38,262 nucleotides of DNA from a virus. Positions 24,584-33,334 of this stretch are shown in pieces. The position numbers were made by a program, and so were the translations under genes. The DNA lies in the IMG/VR virus record IMGVR_UViG_3300003177_000062, positions 1 to 38,262 of that record, one strand, 5' to 3'. A model generated the notes under the pieces. The model worked only from the letters and a program-made list of their open reading frames with translations. It was not told where the DNA came from and searched no databases. Every line of letters starts with the position of its first letter. Position 1 is the first letter of the stretch.

Positions 24584-25229
24584 CTATGGAATAAAATCAT
24601 CTTGTACTTTAGTTCCACCACTATTACTTGCACCACTATTTTGTACATCTACATTAAAAAATATACCTTTGTTTGCTTTAACTTCTGCTTCTCTTTTTTG
24701 AGATACCATATCATCTAATGTTGCATCTTTACCATACTTTACCATCTTCAAAATGTGCTAACTTTTTAATGTCCTGCATCATATATGTAGATAATTCTTC
24801 AACTGCTTTGTACTTTGGTAACACTAAAGCTAAATCTCTCTCTAAAACTACATTCATTGTTTCTGTTTGTGCTTCTTTTTTTACTGTTTCAACTGTTGAT
24901 GTAAGTGTAGTTACTTCGCCTTTTAGTGCTTCTATCTCTCTATCTTTGATTTCAAGTTCTGCAATTTTATCTACACCTTTTTTGCTCTTGATTGCATCTA
25001 TTGCTTCATTGATGTTTTCTACATCTGTTGCTCCAAGTTGAGTTGCTACATTTTTTAATACTGTTTTCATCTCATCTCTTGTTTTAATTGCATCTAACTT
25101 TAATCTTTCGTGTGAACTTATTTGTGTATCTAAATCTGTTACTTTTATTTTAACTGCATCTACTAATTTTTGTGCATCTGCTTTTTTGCTTTCTTCTACC
25201 ATTCCAAGTAGTTCTAATAACTCATTCAT
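24584..25229 (-). CDS. Scaffold protein, probable 1-base frameshift near C-terminus
   Basis: The clear frame is 24729-25229, 166 residues: a long coiled coil (about 20-125, many E/K heptads) typical of scaffolds that guide capsid assembly. It stops at 24729 after ...FEDGKVW, but another frame continues with YGKDATLDDMVSQKREAEVK and ends ...VQDDFIP at the TAG at 24584-24586, just before the capsid ATG. That tail with Gly/Ser-rich region fits scaffold C-termini, so one base is extra or two are missing near 24738-24742. Corrected length is about 214 residues. Confidence 0.7.
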
Positions 25230-25302
25230 CTCATTAACTCCATAATTTAATTTCTTTTTTAACTACTAATTGTAGCACCTCTATAATTTTAAATCCATAA
25301 TA

Positions 25303-26165
25303 TTATATTTTACTCCCACCCCCTATTTTGTCTAATCTAGCTTTATTCTTTATTCCAAGTCTTTGTATTATTTCTTCATTGGTATAAAATCTACTTCCTT
25401 TTATATCTATGAAGCTATTTATTTTTGCTTTACCTGATTTGAATATTCTGTATTTCTTTTGTCCTAGTACATCTTCTGCAATTTTTGGATTGTTCTTTAG
25501 AAATGTACTTATCTTTTGCCCTTTATAATCTGTTATCCTAGTTCCTTCCCATACTGCTAATAAAATACTTCTACAATTTGGGTGTCGTGGTGGTGGATTT
25601 GGTATATCATATCTTGTTCCATAATCTTTTTTCAAATAAAACTTATTATGTAGTGCGATACATATTGCACTTGTACGATTATCTAGTGTTGCTACACTTA
25701 TCCAACCTCTTAGCTTTTTTGACATTGCAACATCTACTTTATGATAACCTTCCTCTCTTGCCTTTTTTGTTTGAGTTCTATAAAAGCTTTCCATTTGTTG
25801 CTTGTATTTCTTTATCTCATTATCCATAATATCCTGTACAGGCTTACCATCTTTGATAGCTTCTTTCATTTGTGCCATTGCTCTCACAAGTTGTTTTTTA
25901 GTTGCTTCCTGTCTTAGTTTGATACTTTCTTTCCTGTAATGTTTGATACTTGCTCATCTGCCATTGTTTGAAGTGTATCTTGTGTATCTGAATTTATATT
26001 ACTACTGTTTATATCTTTTTTGATTTCTTTCAATGGCTTATTTGCTTCTAATTTACTTTTTATGATGTAAAGTGTTCCTGCAAATTCTTTATGGCTATTA
26101 TCTTTTATTTGCTGTTGCTCTGCTAGTAACTCAAAATGTATAATGTCATTTTCATTTTCAAGCAT
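25303..26165 (-). CDS. MuF-like minor head protein (SPP1 gp7 family), 1-base frameshift
   Basis: The N-terminal frame is 25914-26165 and the rest 25303-25887. Lost register lies near 25928-25934 (GGAAAG where one more A restores TGKESIKLRQEATKK). The C-terminal domain carries LDNRTSAICIALHNK and PPPRHPNCRSIL, the MuF/SPP1 gp7 signature. It joins the portal and acts in head morphogenesis and DNA ejection. Corrected protein is about 287 residues. Confidence 0.75.
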
Positions 26166-26169
26166 TTAG

Positions 26170-27465
26170 TTATCCACCTATTCCTGTTGATATGTCCTTT
26201 TCTATTTGGTTTGCTTCTTCTTCTGCTGTAAAGTTTGTTGGAAGTTCCCCTGTTTTCATAATATGATAAAAAGTTTCTCGTGACATTTCATTTGCAAGTA
26301 ATAATTCTTTTGCTGTTGCAATATTTACAATAGCTGTATCAAAATCTTTTTTGAAGTCTATTTTATCATCTGCACTTACTGTTTTATTTTCAAGCAATAC
26401 TACCATTTGGAATATTGCATTAAATTTCACTTCTAGTTCTATTGCTACATCTGATAAAAATGATGTGTTCTTGCTTTGGTTTGACTGTGCTTCTATTACT
26501 GTTTTACTTTTCTCTTTTGTTAATAGACTAAAAGTTAGTTTATCTATTTGTTCTTCTACTGACTTGATTTTGTTTTGTAGCTTTTCAACTCCTGCACCTG
26601 TTATCTCTCCATACTCAAAACCTTCTTTTGATTTATCATCAAATACAAGTGCATCTTTTACACCTATTGTTACTTTACTCTCTGATACCTGCCCATAAAA
26701 TATTGGTATTGGATTTCCAACTACACCTAAAACATTTGCTATGTTACTTTCTAAGTTTAAATGTACTTTATTTAATCGTGCTGTGTCTAATAGCTTTGGT
26801 ATGATTTCAAAATCTGATAATGTCTTACCTGTTTGTATTGCTACCATTGGAATTTCTGTTAATGAATTAGTCCAAGTTTCTTGCTCTTTGATTGTATCTT
26901 CGTTTTCTTTTTTGTACCATAATGCTCCACCACCTACTGTGAATACTATGTATCTCTCTTGCTTATATAATCCAAACTTTCCACTTTGCTTCTCAACTTC
27001 ATCTTTGAATACTATCTGCTTTAATATATTATCTTCAACTATGTAACTCATTAGGTTTTCATACTCATACATTTTAAGATATATTCTATTTTTTGGTGTG
27101 TTCTTTTCTGCTGTTACAAATACAATTCCATCAACTATTGATTTTGTTGCTACTTTTTTACTAAAACTTGCAATACTTTGATTTTTTAAATCTACATTAT
27201 CCATATCTAGCATATCATAACCAACTATTTGTGGCTCTTTTCTTGTAATCATTCCTACAAGTCCATCTACTATTGGTGCATACATATTTGCAAATGCTGT
27301 TGTTGCTACTCTTGTGTTATAACCTGCATCTGTTTCTCCACTCCATTGTGGTAAGTATGTAGTGTTCATTACTTTTGCTGTACCTGTGTAAAAATCTTTA
27401 CATATTTTACTTTGGTTTACCATTGTTGATATTTTATTTAACTGTGTATTTGGAGTGTCTGACAT
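26170..27465 (-). CDS. Portal protein (DUF4055-like)
   Basis: 431 residues. FYTGTAKVMNTTYLPQW, ATTAFANMYAPIVDGLVGMITRKEP and the long C-terminal helical region fit the DUF4055 portal family. It sits between the terminase block and MuF. It forms the ring through which DNA enters the head. Confidence 0.75.
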   Translation of the reverse strand: MSDTPNTQLNKISTMVNQSKICKDFYTGTAKVMNTTYLPQWSGETDAGYNTRVATTAFANMYAPIVDGLVGMITRKEPQIVGYDMLDMDNVDLKNQSIASFSKKVATKSIVDGIVFVTAEKNTPKNRIYLKMYEYENLMSYIVEDNILKQIVFKDEVEKQSGKFGLYKQERYIVFTVGGGALWYKKENEDTIKEQETWTNSLTEIPMVAIQTGKTLSDFEIIPKLLDTARLNKVHLNLESNIANVLGVVGNPIPIFYGQVSESKVTIGVKDALVFDDKSKEGFEYGEITGAGVEKLQNKIKSVEEQIDKLTFSLLTKEKSKTVIEAQSNQSKNTSFLSDVAIELEVKFNAIFQMVVLLENKTVSADDKIDFKKDFDTAIVNIATAKELLLANEMSRETFYHIMKTGELPTNFTAEEEANQIEKDISTGIGG

Positions 27466-27536
27466 TTTAATTACTTCCTATTTTGAACTATTTGCATTTA
27501 TTATAACTAATATTTTTTAAATTGTTGTTTATTAGC

Positions 27537-28412
27537 TTATGCAAGTATTTCTCTTTTGCCTTTTTCATTAGGCTTAGATAATATACCATTTGCTTCTAAC
27601 TGCTGTACAATCAAGGCACTTCTATTGAAACCAATCTTTAAACTTCTTTGTAAATATGAAATTGATGTTTTTTGTGTATCTATTACTATTTGCTTTGCAT
27701 CTTCATATAGTGCATCTTGTTCTACTGTTTTTTCTTTTACTTCAAGTTCTGCAAAATATTCGTATGAATAACCTAGACTATCAAAAAGTGTAGGGTCTTG
27801 TGGCTTATATTCTGTACCCATTATAACTGCTGTAATTCTCAAATTGTTTTCTTTAAAACCTTCTATCTTAACCATACCTGCTCTTTGACCTTCTCTATTG
27901 CTATCTTGTTGAATACTGCTCACTTTGTATTTTGTAGCATCTCCAAATTCCTGTATCCCTTTGAATAAATCACTATTAATATGTGTATTATTGTGTGTAG
28001 TGTCAAAATCAATATACATTAAGCTATCTGTTGTGTATGAATTAGTATATCTTTTTGGCAAGTGGTCGTTCATATTTGGAAACTTTAGTTTGTACTTTTC
28101 ATCATATTCATATTCTGTGTGCAACTTGAATTTCATATCATCTACAATTAAATGGTTATCTTCAAACTTGTAACTTACTTCTTTTGTGTTGCTCATAAAA
28201 GTTATCATTGCTTTTAATATCTTTTTATGCAAGTAGTGTGTACCAAAACAATTCTCTACTTCATCTTCATTTAGATTTATAATTACCATCTTTCTTGTAT
28301 CTGTTGAGTAAATACAATTATCATTAAAATCTATGTAGGCATAGTTTATTTCTCTCTTTGGATTTTTACTTGCTATTGCATCTTCTACTAACTTAAATTC
28401 ATTCTTATTCAT
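27537..28412 (-). CDS. Protein with C-terminal FtsK gamma (KOPS-binding-like) domain
   Basis: 291 residues. Residues about 234-291 (ALYEDAKQIVIDTQKTSISY, then QRSLKIGFNRSALIVQQLE, ending KREILA) are an FtsK/SpoIIIE gamma winged helix, which in hosts binds polar KOPS sequences and activates Xer recombinase. No FtsK motor (Walker A/B) is present; the first 230 residues are unassigned beta-rich sequence, with NCIYSTDTRKMVIINL (about 32-47) reminiscent of sliding-clamp-like domains. It lies between portal and a Cys/His protein. Possible roles: recombination at host dif, packaging orientation, or interfering with host FtsK. All inference. Confidence 0.75.
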   Translation of the reverse strand: MNKNEFKLVEDAIASKNPKREINYAYIDFNDNCIYSTDTRKMVIINLNEDEVENCFGTHYLHKKILKAMITFMSNTKEVSYKFEDNHLIVDDMKFKLHTEYEYDEKYKLKFPNMNDHLPKRYTNSYTTDSLMYIDFDTTHNNTHINSDLFKGIQEFGDATKYKVSSIQQDSNREGQRAGMVKIEGFKENNLRITAVIMGTEYKPQDPTLFDSLGYSYEYFAELEVKEKTVEQDALYEDAKQIVIDTQKTSISYLQRSLKIGFNRSALIVQQLEANGILSKPNEKGKREILA

Positions 28413-28423
28413 TTTTTATCCTT

Positions 28424-28546
28424 TTAAGAAAATAATTTATATGCTGTAATTATATTCACTATAAACATAACTCTTATAAACCATATTGCTGTAATGTAAT
28501 TTACTTCTAATCTTTCTCTACTATATTTACTTATTGTTTTCTTCAT
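28424..28546 (-). CDS. Small single-pass membrane protein
   Basis: 40 residues, ATG at 28544-28546, TAA at 28424-28426, preceded by AAAGG at the right distance. Residues about 15-37 (VNYITAIWFIRVMFIVNIIT) form a membrane segment; the N-terminus is basic. It follows promoter-like P5 (28567-28595) by about 20 bases, so it may start a transcript with the FtsK-gamma gene. Confidence 0.55.
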   Translation of the reverse strand: MKKTISKYSRERLEVNYITAIWFIRVMFIVNIITAYKLFS

Positions 28547-28566
28547 ATTAAAACCTTTTATTCAAC

Positions 28567-28595
28567 ATTATAACTAAAACTTGTTAAAACTTCAA
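28567..28595 (-). promoter_or_regulatory. Possible promoter P5, spacer related to promoters A-D
   Basis: TATAAT at 28567-28572 with TTGAAG (4 of 6 of the consensus) at 28590-28595 and a 17-base spacer (28573-28589) that begins TTTTAACAA, like the promoters A-D spacer. The second half differs. Likely drives the membrane gene, the FtsK-gamma gene and perhaps the head genes. Confidence 0.6.
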
Positions 28596-28759
28596 CCTTC
28601 TATAATTACTTTTAGATTTCCTCTTCCAAACTTTATACCATCTTCAAACACCTGCATATATTCACTAACTATTATCTTTAACTTCTCTTCATCTTTTACT
28701 ACTTCTGATAACTGCTTTTTTAAGTACAGTTCGTATTCTTCTAATCTTCTTATCTCCAT
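28592..28759 (-). CDS. Small hypothetical helical protein
   Basis: 55 residues (MEIRRLEEYELYLKKQLSEV and on to VIIEG), ATG at 28757-28759 with AGGAG eight bases upstream, stop TGA at 28592-28594. Charged helix followed by a short strand. Its tail overlaps the P5 -35 box. No family recognised. Confidence 0.6.
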   Translation of the reverse strand: MEIRRLEEYELYLKKQLSEVVKDEEKLKIIVSEYMQVFEDGIKFGRGNLKVIIEG

Positions 28760-28770
28760 CTTACACACTC

Positions 28771-29166
28771 CTAAAAATCATTTATTGTATTTTCTTCTTG
28801 CTGTGCTTTTGTTAGCTGATTATATATTATTCTCTTCATATCCATTAAATCATCTGTTGGTGCAAATTCTTTTATTGTGTACTTTTTAACTTCTATAAAA
28901 CTTTCATACATTCCTATCATATTTCCATAGGTAGGGTCTATATATGTTCCATCTTTCATCTTCACTATAAAATGTGCAACTACACAATCTGTAAATACTT
29001 GAAGTCCACCAACTATACACTTAACTTTTGATTTATGTTTTACTGCATAAGATAAACTATTGGTATGACATTTAAAGTTTCCTATGTACTGTATATTCTT
29101 TTTAGCTTTTAACTTCACTTTTTTATTGTGCTTAAATTTCTTTAGTATTCTATCTTTTATATTCAT
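28771..29166 (-). CDS. Cys/His/Asp protein, papain-like fold suspected
   Basis: 131 residues, basic N-terminus. C33 in FKCHTNSLSYAV, then C50/C61, and AHFIVKMKDGTYIDPTYG (about 64-81) offer a Cys-His-Asp arrangement of the kind seen in papain-like or transglutaminase-like small phage proteins. It sits between terL and small genes. Catalysis is not shown. Overlaps nothing but is four bases from terL. Confidence 0.5.
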   Translation of the reverse strand: MNIKDRILKKFKHNKKVKLKAKKNIQYIGNFKCHTNSLSYAVKHKSKVKCIVGGLQVFTDCVVAHFIVKMKDGTYIDPTYGNMIGMYESFIEVKKYTIKEFAPTDDLMDMKRIIYNQLTKAQQEENTINDF

Positions 29167-29170
29167 TTCA

Positions 29171-30409
29171 TTATCCTAAAATTGTTGGCTTCTGTATAAC
29201 CATTACACTTACTTTCTGTTTTATCATTGGTGCTAGTGCATATCTAAGTGCATCTATGTAATGGTTATTTGCATCTATTACTATTGGTAAAATATCTCCT
29301 GTTACTCTATCTATCTTGTATGAATATTTTACAAATTCATTAGCTACTTCTTTACATCTGCTATGTATGTGTACTTTTCTAAAACTTCGTATAAATTCTA
29401 TACCATCTTCAATGCTACCACCCCACTTATCTGCACTTACAATATTATATCCTTGCCTTCTAACAAAACTTATACTTTCAGGTCTTGCACAATCTGCTCT
29501 TATTGTATGCTCTTTTGCTTTAGGTATTTTGTCTATTAATCTATGTGTATCATCTAATTCTACTTGCACATCTCCTGCTTCATAATCAATATACAAATCA
29601 TATCCAATTACTGTACATCTTAAAACTGCTGTTGGGTCTTGTGCAAATCCCCAATCTAGTCCAAAGTAAAATGCTAAATCTTTTACTTCATTTTCTTTTG
29701 CTACTTGGTTAATACTAAAATCTTCTATTACAAATTTATCTCTAAATATTTGTGCATCACTAGCTGTTTTACATTGCCCTTCCCAAATGTGTAAATATAA
29801 ATCATAATCCACTTCTCTTAAATATTCCATCTCTTCCTGCAATTCTTGTGGGAAGTGCTTATTGTCATAATGGTTTACTTTTTTAACTATTGAATTTGGT
29901 GGTGGTGTTGTTATAAACTTTTTGTATGTAGGGTCTGTTTCTAAATATGGATTAAATGTAACCCAAATTTCACTACCACTTTTTCTGATAGTAGGTATTA
30001 GAAAATCCCAAGACTGTTGTGATATTTTTTCTGCTTCCTCTACCCAACATATATCTACACCTTCTGTTGATTTAATCTTTGCAGGGTCGTGTAATAATCC
30101 CTTAAATATAAACTCCGTTCCATTTTTACCTAAAATTTGTGTTTTGGTAACATAATAAAAGTTTTCCATATCTAAAGCATTTATTTGGTCACGAAGTAAT
30201 TTGTGTACACTATCTTGTATTGAGTTCTGCATCTCTCTTGTGCATAAAATTCTTACTTTTCTTTGACTTCCCATTATTAGTAATGTCATAGCTACTGCCC
30301 AAGACTTACCACCACCTCTTCCACCATATAAAACTTTATACCTTGCTTTTTTTCTAAGGTCTTTAAATATTGTTGGTATTGATATTGTAATTTCTTTTTT
30401 AACTTTCAA
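29171..30409 (-). CDS. terL: Terminase large subunit (PBSX/Terminase_3 type)
   Basis: 412 residues from a TTG at 30407-30409; no ATG occurs in frame before the Walker A motif, and AAGG lies 9 bases upstream. Walker A GGRGGGKS (29-36) and Walker B DICWVEE (119-125) form the ATPase; FGLDWGFAQDP, IRADCARPES and YIDALRYAL near 240, 295 and 390 hold the nuclease acidic residues. It packages DNA into the prohead. Headful packaging is usual in this type and fits the circular map. Confidence 0.9.
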   Translation of the reverse strand: MKVKKEITISIPTIFKDLRKKARYKVLYGGRGGGKSWAVAMTLLIMGSQRKVRILCTREMQNSIQDSVHKLLRDQINALDMENFYYVTKTQILGKNGTEFIFKGLLHDPAKIKSTEGVDICWVEEAEKISQQSWDFLIPTIRKSGSEIWVTFNPYLETDPTYKKFITTPPPNSIVKKVNHYDNKHFPQELQEEMEYLREVDYDLYLHIWEGQCKTASDAQIFRDKFVIEDFSINQVAKENEVKDLAFYFGLDWGFAQDPTAVLRCTVIGYDLYIDYEAGDVQVELDDTHRLIDKIPKAKEHTIRADCARPESISFVRRQGYNIVSADKWGGSIEDGIEFIRSFRKVHIHSRCKEVANEFVKYSYKIDRVTGDILPIVIDANNHYIDALRYALAPMIKQKVSVMVIQKPTILG

Positions 30410-30538
30410 AATGTGTACCTTAAAATGTGTAAATGTGTAAAATGTGTATCTCTAAAATGTGTACTTTGTGTAAAATGTGTAAATCTGTCCATTCTGTCCA
30501 CTCAACTTTTTGTGTAATGTGTAAAGTGTGTACTTTTT
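30410..30538. repeat. TACACAT heptamer cluster between terS and terL (candidate pac)
   Basis: The heptamer ATGTGTA (minus strand TACACAT) starts at 30411, 30425, 30433, 30442, 30457, 30475 and 30517, with partial copies between. Also TCTGTCCA is repeated in tandem near 30484-30500. No ORF crosses this 129-base gap. Iterated sites in or beside terS are typical of pac sites bound by the small terminase. The same heptamer occurs at 8085-8187. Confidence 0.65.
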
Positions 30539-30904
30539 CTAATCTTCATATTTAACTGTGTAACTTGCACTTTCATCTATCTTCATCTCCTGCTTTGTTG
30601 TGTATCCTCTCTCTTTTCCTAATGTATCTAGTGTATATGTTATTGCCCATTTCTCTCCATTGTTCATTGCCTGTAAAAGCTTTGTTTCTGCAAGGTCTAA
30701 CACTTCTTCGTGCATATCTTCTATTGACTGTTTTAGTGTATCAAATTTGTTAATCCAATTATCTAATGTCTGTCTGCTTATGTTAGCTGTTCTACAAGCA
30801 AGTGCTTTATGTTTTCCACCTGTCTTTTGTAACACTTCTAGTATAATTTTTATCTTCTTCTTCTGTGCAGGTGTAGGGTACTGTTTCTTCTCTTTTACAC
30901 TCAT
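30539..30904 (-). CDS. terS: Terminase small subunit
   Basis: 121 residues. HTH at about 33-52 (KALACRTANISRQTLDNWIN), basic N-terminus and a coiled-coil middle (about 53-85) as in terS proteins that recognise pac. Overlaps the ParB-methyltransferase gene by four bases and is followed by the TACACAT cluster. Confidence 0.75.
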   Translation of the reverse strand: MSVKEKKQYPTPAQKKKIKIILEVLQKTGGKHKALACRTANISRQTLDNWINKFDTLKQSIEDMHEEVLDLAETKLLQAMNNGEKWAITYTLDTLGKERGYTTKQEMKIDESASYTVKYED

Positions 30905-32352
30905 TCTATTAGTCCTTTTGCCTTATATCTATCATATCTCGTACTGAAAACCATTATTGCTCTATCTCTTATATCACTAAATGTTCTATTATTGTATCTA
31001 ATTCCAAATTCAAACTCTACTGCTTCTAATAACTCTTCTTTGTTTATTGTGTACTTTGGATTGTCTATTCTATAAAATGTGTACTGTGCTTTTGTTTTGA
31101 ATTTTCCACCTTTTCCAAATAGTTTTTCTATATCACTCTCTGTATGGAAGTTCTGTATCTTAGTCTTGTTCCCTGTACTTATAAATGATTTCTTTCCTAA
31201 CTCTTCTATTTTTGTTGCTGTACTATTGTTTGTGTTACACTTTAAAGATGTTATATTTCTACTGCTTACAATTAGTGTAGTTGCTCCTGCTGATAGAAAT
31301 TTTAATAATGTAACAACTTTTTTCAAGTCTGCTTCAAAAGGTACACTATTCAATACTGCATTTGCTACAACTAAATTAAATGGCTCATCTTTTGTAAGTT
31401 CTTTTAGTGTGTTCTCTAAACTATGGTATGTTTCTTTTAATGAAAATGCTAAACCTTCTCCTGCTGTTGCAAATGGCTCAAACAATGTTATATCGTGTCC
31501 TTTGTGTCTAGCAAATACAGTCTGCTTCCCATTCCCTGCTCCAAAGTCTAATATTCTTTTGTAATGTGTTTTCATATACTTACTTCTAAATGCTTCACTA
31601 CCATCTGCTAATACATCTCCTACTAGCACATTTGAATATACACCACTTAAACTATTAGCTACTTGATGTCGCCTTTGTTCTAGTCTTATATTGTCCTCTT
31701 TACCTTTTAGTGAATAATTTGCTGTTATGTATCTAAATACATCATTTGTTATTCCCTTAACCACTAAGCAAGGTATCTCATCAAATATTGTTCTGTAATA
31801 TTGGTATCTTGCATTTCCATTTATAATATTTAAGTTCTCATCTAAAATTATTGGTATGATTACTTTTGCTTTCATATACAGTAGTGCTGAATTGCCTTGT
31901 GCTTTCTTATCTTTGAGTTCTGTTTGGATTATTTTGTCTTTGTGTAGTAGTTGTGTGCTTTTTAAGAAGTGAAATTTATCTTTTACATCTTCAAGGCTTT
32001 CAAGATATTCTAATAACTCCTGTTGCTTTTGTGCTATATTTCCACTTGCTTCTTCATCACTAACTATTTCTTGCATCTCTTTATTAAATGCAAAGTTTAC
32101 TGCATTTGTTGCACTCTTTGGTAAGTCTGCTAAGACTATACAGTATATATGTGTTTCTCCCATTGCTTTTAATGTCTTTGTTCTTTGATGTCCACTTAGT
32201 AATTTACCTGTTCTAGTGATAAATAGTGGACTTAACAACCCAAATTTTGTAAGCGATAATCTTAATAGTTTAAATTTCTCATCACTTAGTATTCGTGGAT
32301 TGTTTACATCTCCTAGTACATTTCGTATCTCAACTTTTTTTAATGTAAACAT
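30901..32352 (-). CDS. ParB-ParB-methyltransferase fusion
   Basis: 483 residues from the ATG at 32350-32352, chosen for GGAG seven bases upstream; a longer frame to 32385 overlaps the next gene more. First ParB/sulfiredoxin-like box GKLLSGHQRTKTLKAMG (49-65), a second weaker one near 165-200 (IILDENLNIINGNARYQYY), then a class I SAM methyltransferase: motif I ILDFGAGNGKQ (267-277), acidic E292, and VANAVLNSVP (329-338) as motif IV. The absence of DPPY/NPPY argues against a standard N6-adenine or N4-cytosine enzyme. The 'VLN' motif recalls methyltransferases linked with DNA modification. It may act on phage DNA; substrate unknown. Confidence 0.7.
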   Translation of the reverse strand: MFTLKKVEIRNVLGDVNNPRILSDEKFKLLRLSLTKFGLLSPLFITRTGKLLSGHQRTKTLKAMGETHIYCIVLADLPKSATNAVNFAFNKEMQEIVSDEEASGNIAQKQQELLEYLESLEDVKDKFHFLKSTQLLHKDKIIQTELKDKKAQGNSALLYMKAKVIIPIILDENLNIINGNARYQYYRTIFDEIPCLVVKGITNDVFRYITANYSLKGKEDNIRLEQRRHQVANSLSGVYSNVLVGDVLADGSEAFRSKYMKTHYKRILDFGAGNGKQTVFARHKGHDITLFEPFATAGEGLAFSLKETYHSLENTLKELTKDEPFNLVVANAVLNSVPFEADLKKVVTLLKFLSAGATTLIVSSRNITSLKCNTNNSTATKIEELGKKSFISTGNKTKIQNFHTESDIEKLFGKGGKFKTKAQYTFYRIDNPKYTINKEELLEAVEFEFGIRYNNRTFSDIRDRAIMVFSTRYDRYKAKGLIE

Positions 32353-32767
32353 ACAATACTCCATTATCTTCTGCTGAATATACATCTACTTTTAAAATGT
32401 ATTTTAGTAATGCTAAAAATTTATGAATACTCAATGGTGCTTTATATTTATTGTCAAAAAAGCTATAATTTAATGTAGCTACATTTTTACTAAATGCTAT
32501 TTGTTCTACTTTGTAAGTTTCAATTACTTGCTTCAAGCTTTTTATCCCACTTACATTCAATCCATTTACTGCAATAAAATCAATAGCTTCTCCATAGTTC
32601 TTCAAAAAACCAAACATTCCTGTAAAGCTTTTAAAGTATGGATTTTTACTTGATGAAGATAATATTTTTTCTGAATATATAACATCTTTTGTATCATCTA
32701 ATACCAATAACTGTGTACCCAAGTTAGCTACTAATGCCCTCTTAAATTCTACATTACTTATTGTCAT
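32330..32767 (-). CDS. Hypothetical protein of the modification-like island
   Basis: 145 residues, hydrophobic core, no motif I recognise. It overlaps the ParB gene's stop and the ParB-methyltransferase start, so it is translated with both. Confidence 0.6.
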   Translation of the reverse strand: MTISNVEFKRALVANLGTQLLVLDDTKDVIYSEKILSSSSKNPYFKSFTGMFGFLKNYGEAIDFIAVNGLNVSGIKSLKQVIETYKVEQIAFSKNVATLNYSFFDNKYKAPLSIHKFLALLKYILKVDVYSAEDNGVLYVYIKKS

Positions 32768-33320
32768 TATTAATACCTTCTACATAGTCAATATTCTTAC
32801 TATCTAATAGTTGTTTAACTTCATCTATTTTATCTGTTGTAATAATAAGCACTTTCTCCTGCTCTTTAAAATCACTCATCTTAACTTTGCTCATATCAAA
32901 ACTAAGTACATCTTCACTAAAACCTTCAACTAATCCATCTATGTTTAATATACTAATATTAAAGTCTTTATCTGCACCTAAAATACCTTCAACTGTTTGC
33001 ACTAATAATTCATTATCATAGTGTCCTGTTCTTGCTGTTTGATTATCATAAATTCTAAACTTATCTTTTTGTACTTGCTTTAATCCTGTAAGTTTTAGCA
33101 CTTCAATTTCAGTTTCTCCATCTTCTTTCATAACTTCAAATCTTCCGTGTCCTGCAAGTATCATATTCCCATCATCTACAATAATTGGTGTTACATAACC
33201 AATATCATTTAAACTTTGTCTAATAAGTGCTAAGTTTTCTGCTGTATGTACTTTTTCATTTTTAGGGTTTGCTTTTATATCGTTTACTTTTAGTGTAACT
33301 ACTTTTTTATTCGTTGCCAT
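32754..33320 (-). CDS. ParB-like nuclease-domain protein
   Basis: 188 residues. ParB box GNMILAGHGRFEVM (51-64) with KANPKNEKVHTAENLALIRQ before it is clear. In phages such domains often sit beside methyltransferases and are thought to direct DNA binding or CTP/ATP-dependent steps. The C-terminal half (about 80-188) is not assigned. Confidence 0.7.
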   Translation of the reverse strand: MATNKKVVTLKVNDIKANPKNEKVHTAENLALIRQSLNDIGYVTPIIVDDGNMILAGHGRFEVMKEDGETEIEVLKLTGLKQVQKDKFRIYDNQTARTGHYDNELLVQTVEGILGADKDFNISILNIDGLVEGFSEDVLSFDMSKVKMSDFKEQEKVLIITTDKIDEVKQLLDSKNIDYVEGINNDNK

Positions 33321-33334
33321 TTTATTTTCCTTTT

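Noticed and set aside
25230-25302. Promoter or gene in the gap between MuF and scaffold
   Set aside because: Only AT-rich sequence with a chance TATAAT; no -35, hairpin or open frame found.
27466-27536. Promoter before the portal gene (TATAAT at 27500-27505)
   Set aside because: No acceptable -35 box at 16-18 bases; AT-rich sequence gives such boxes by chance.
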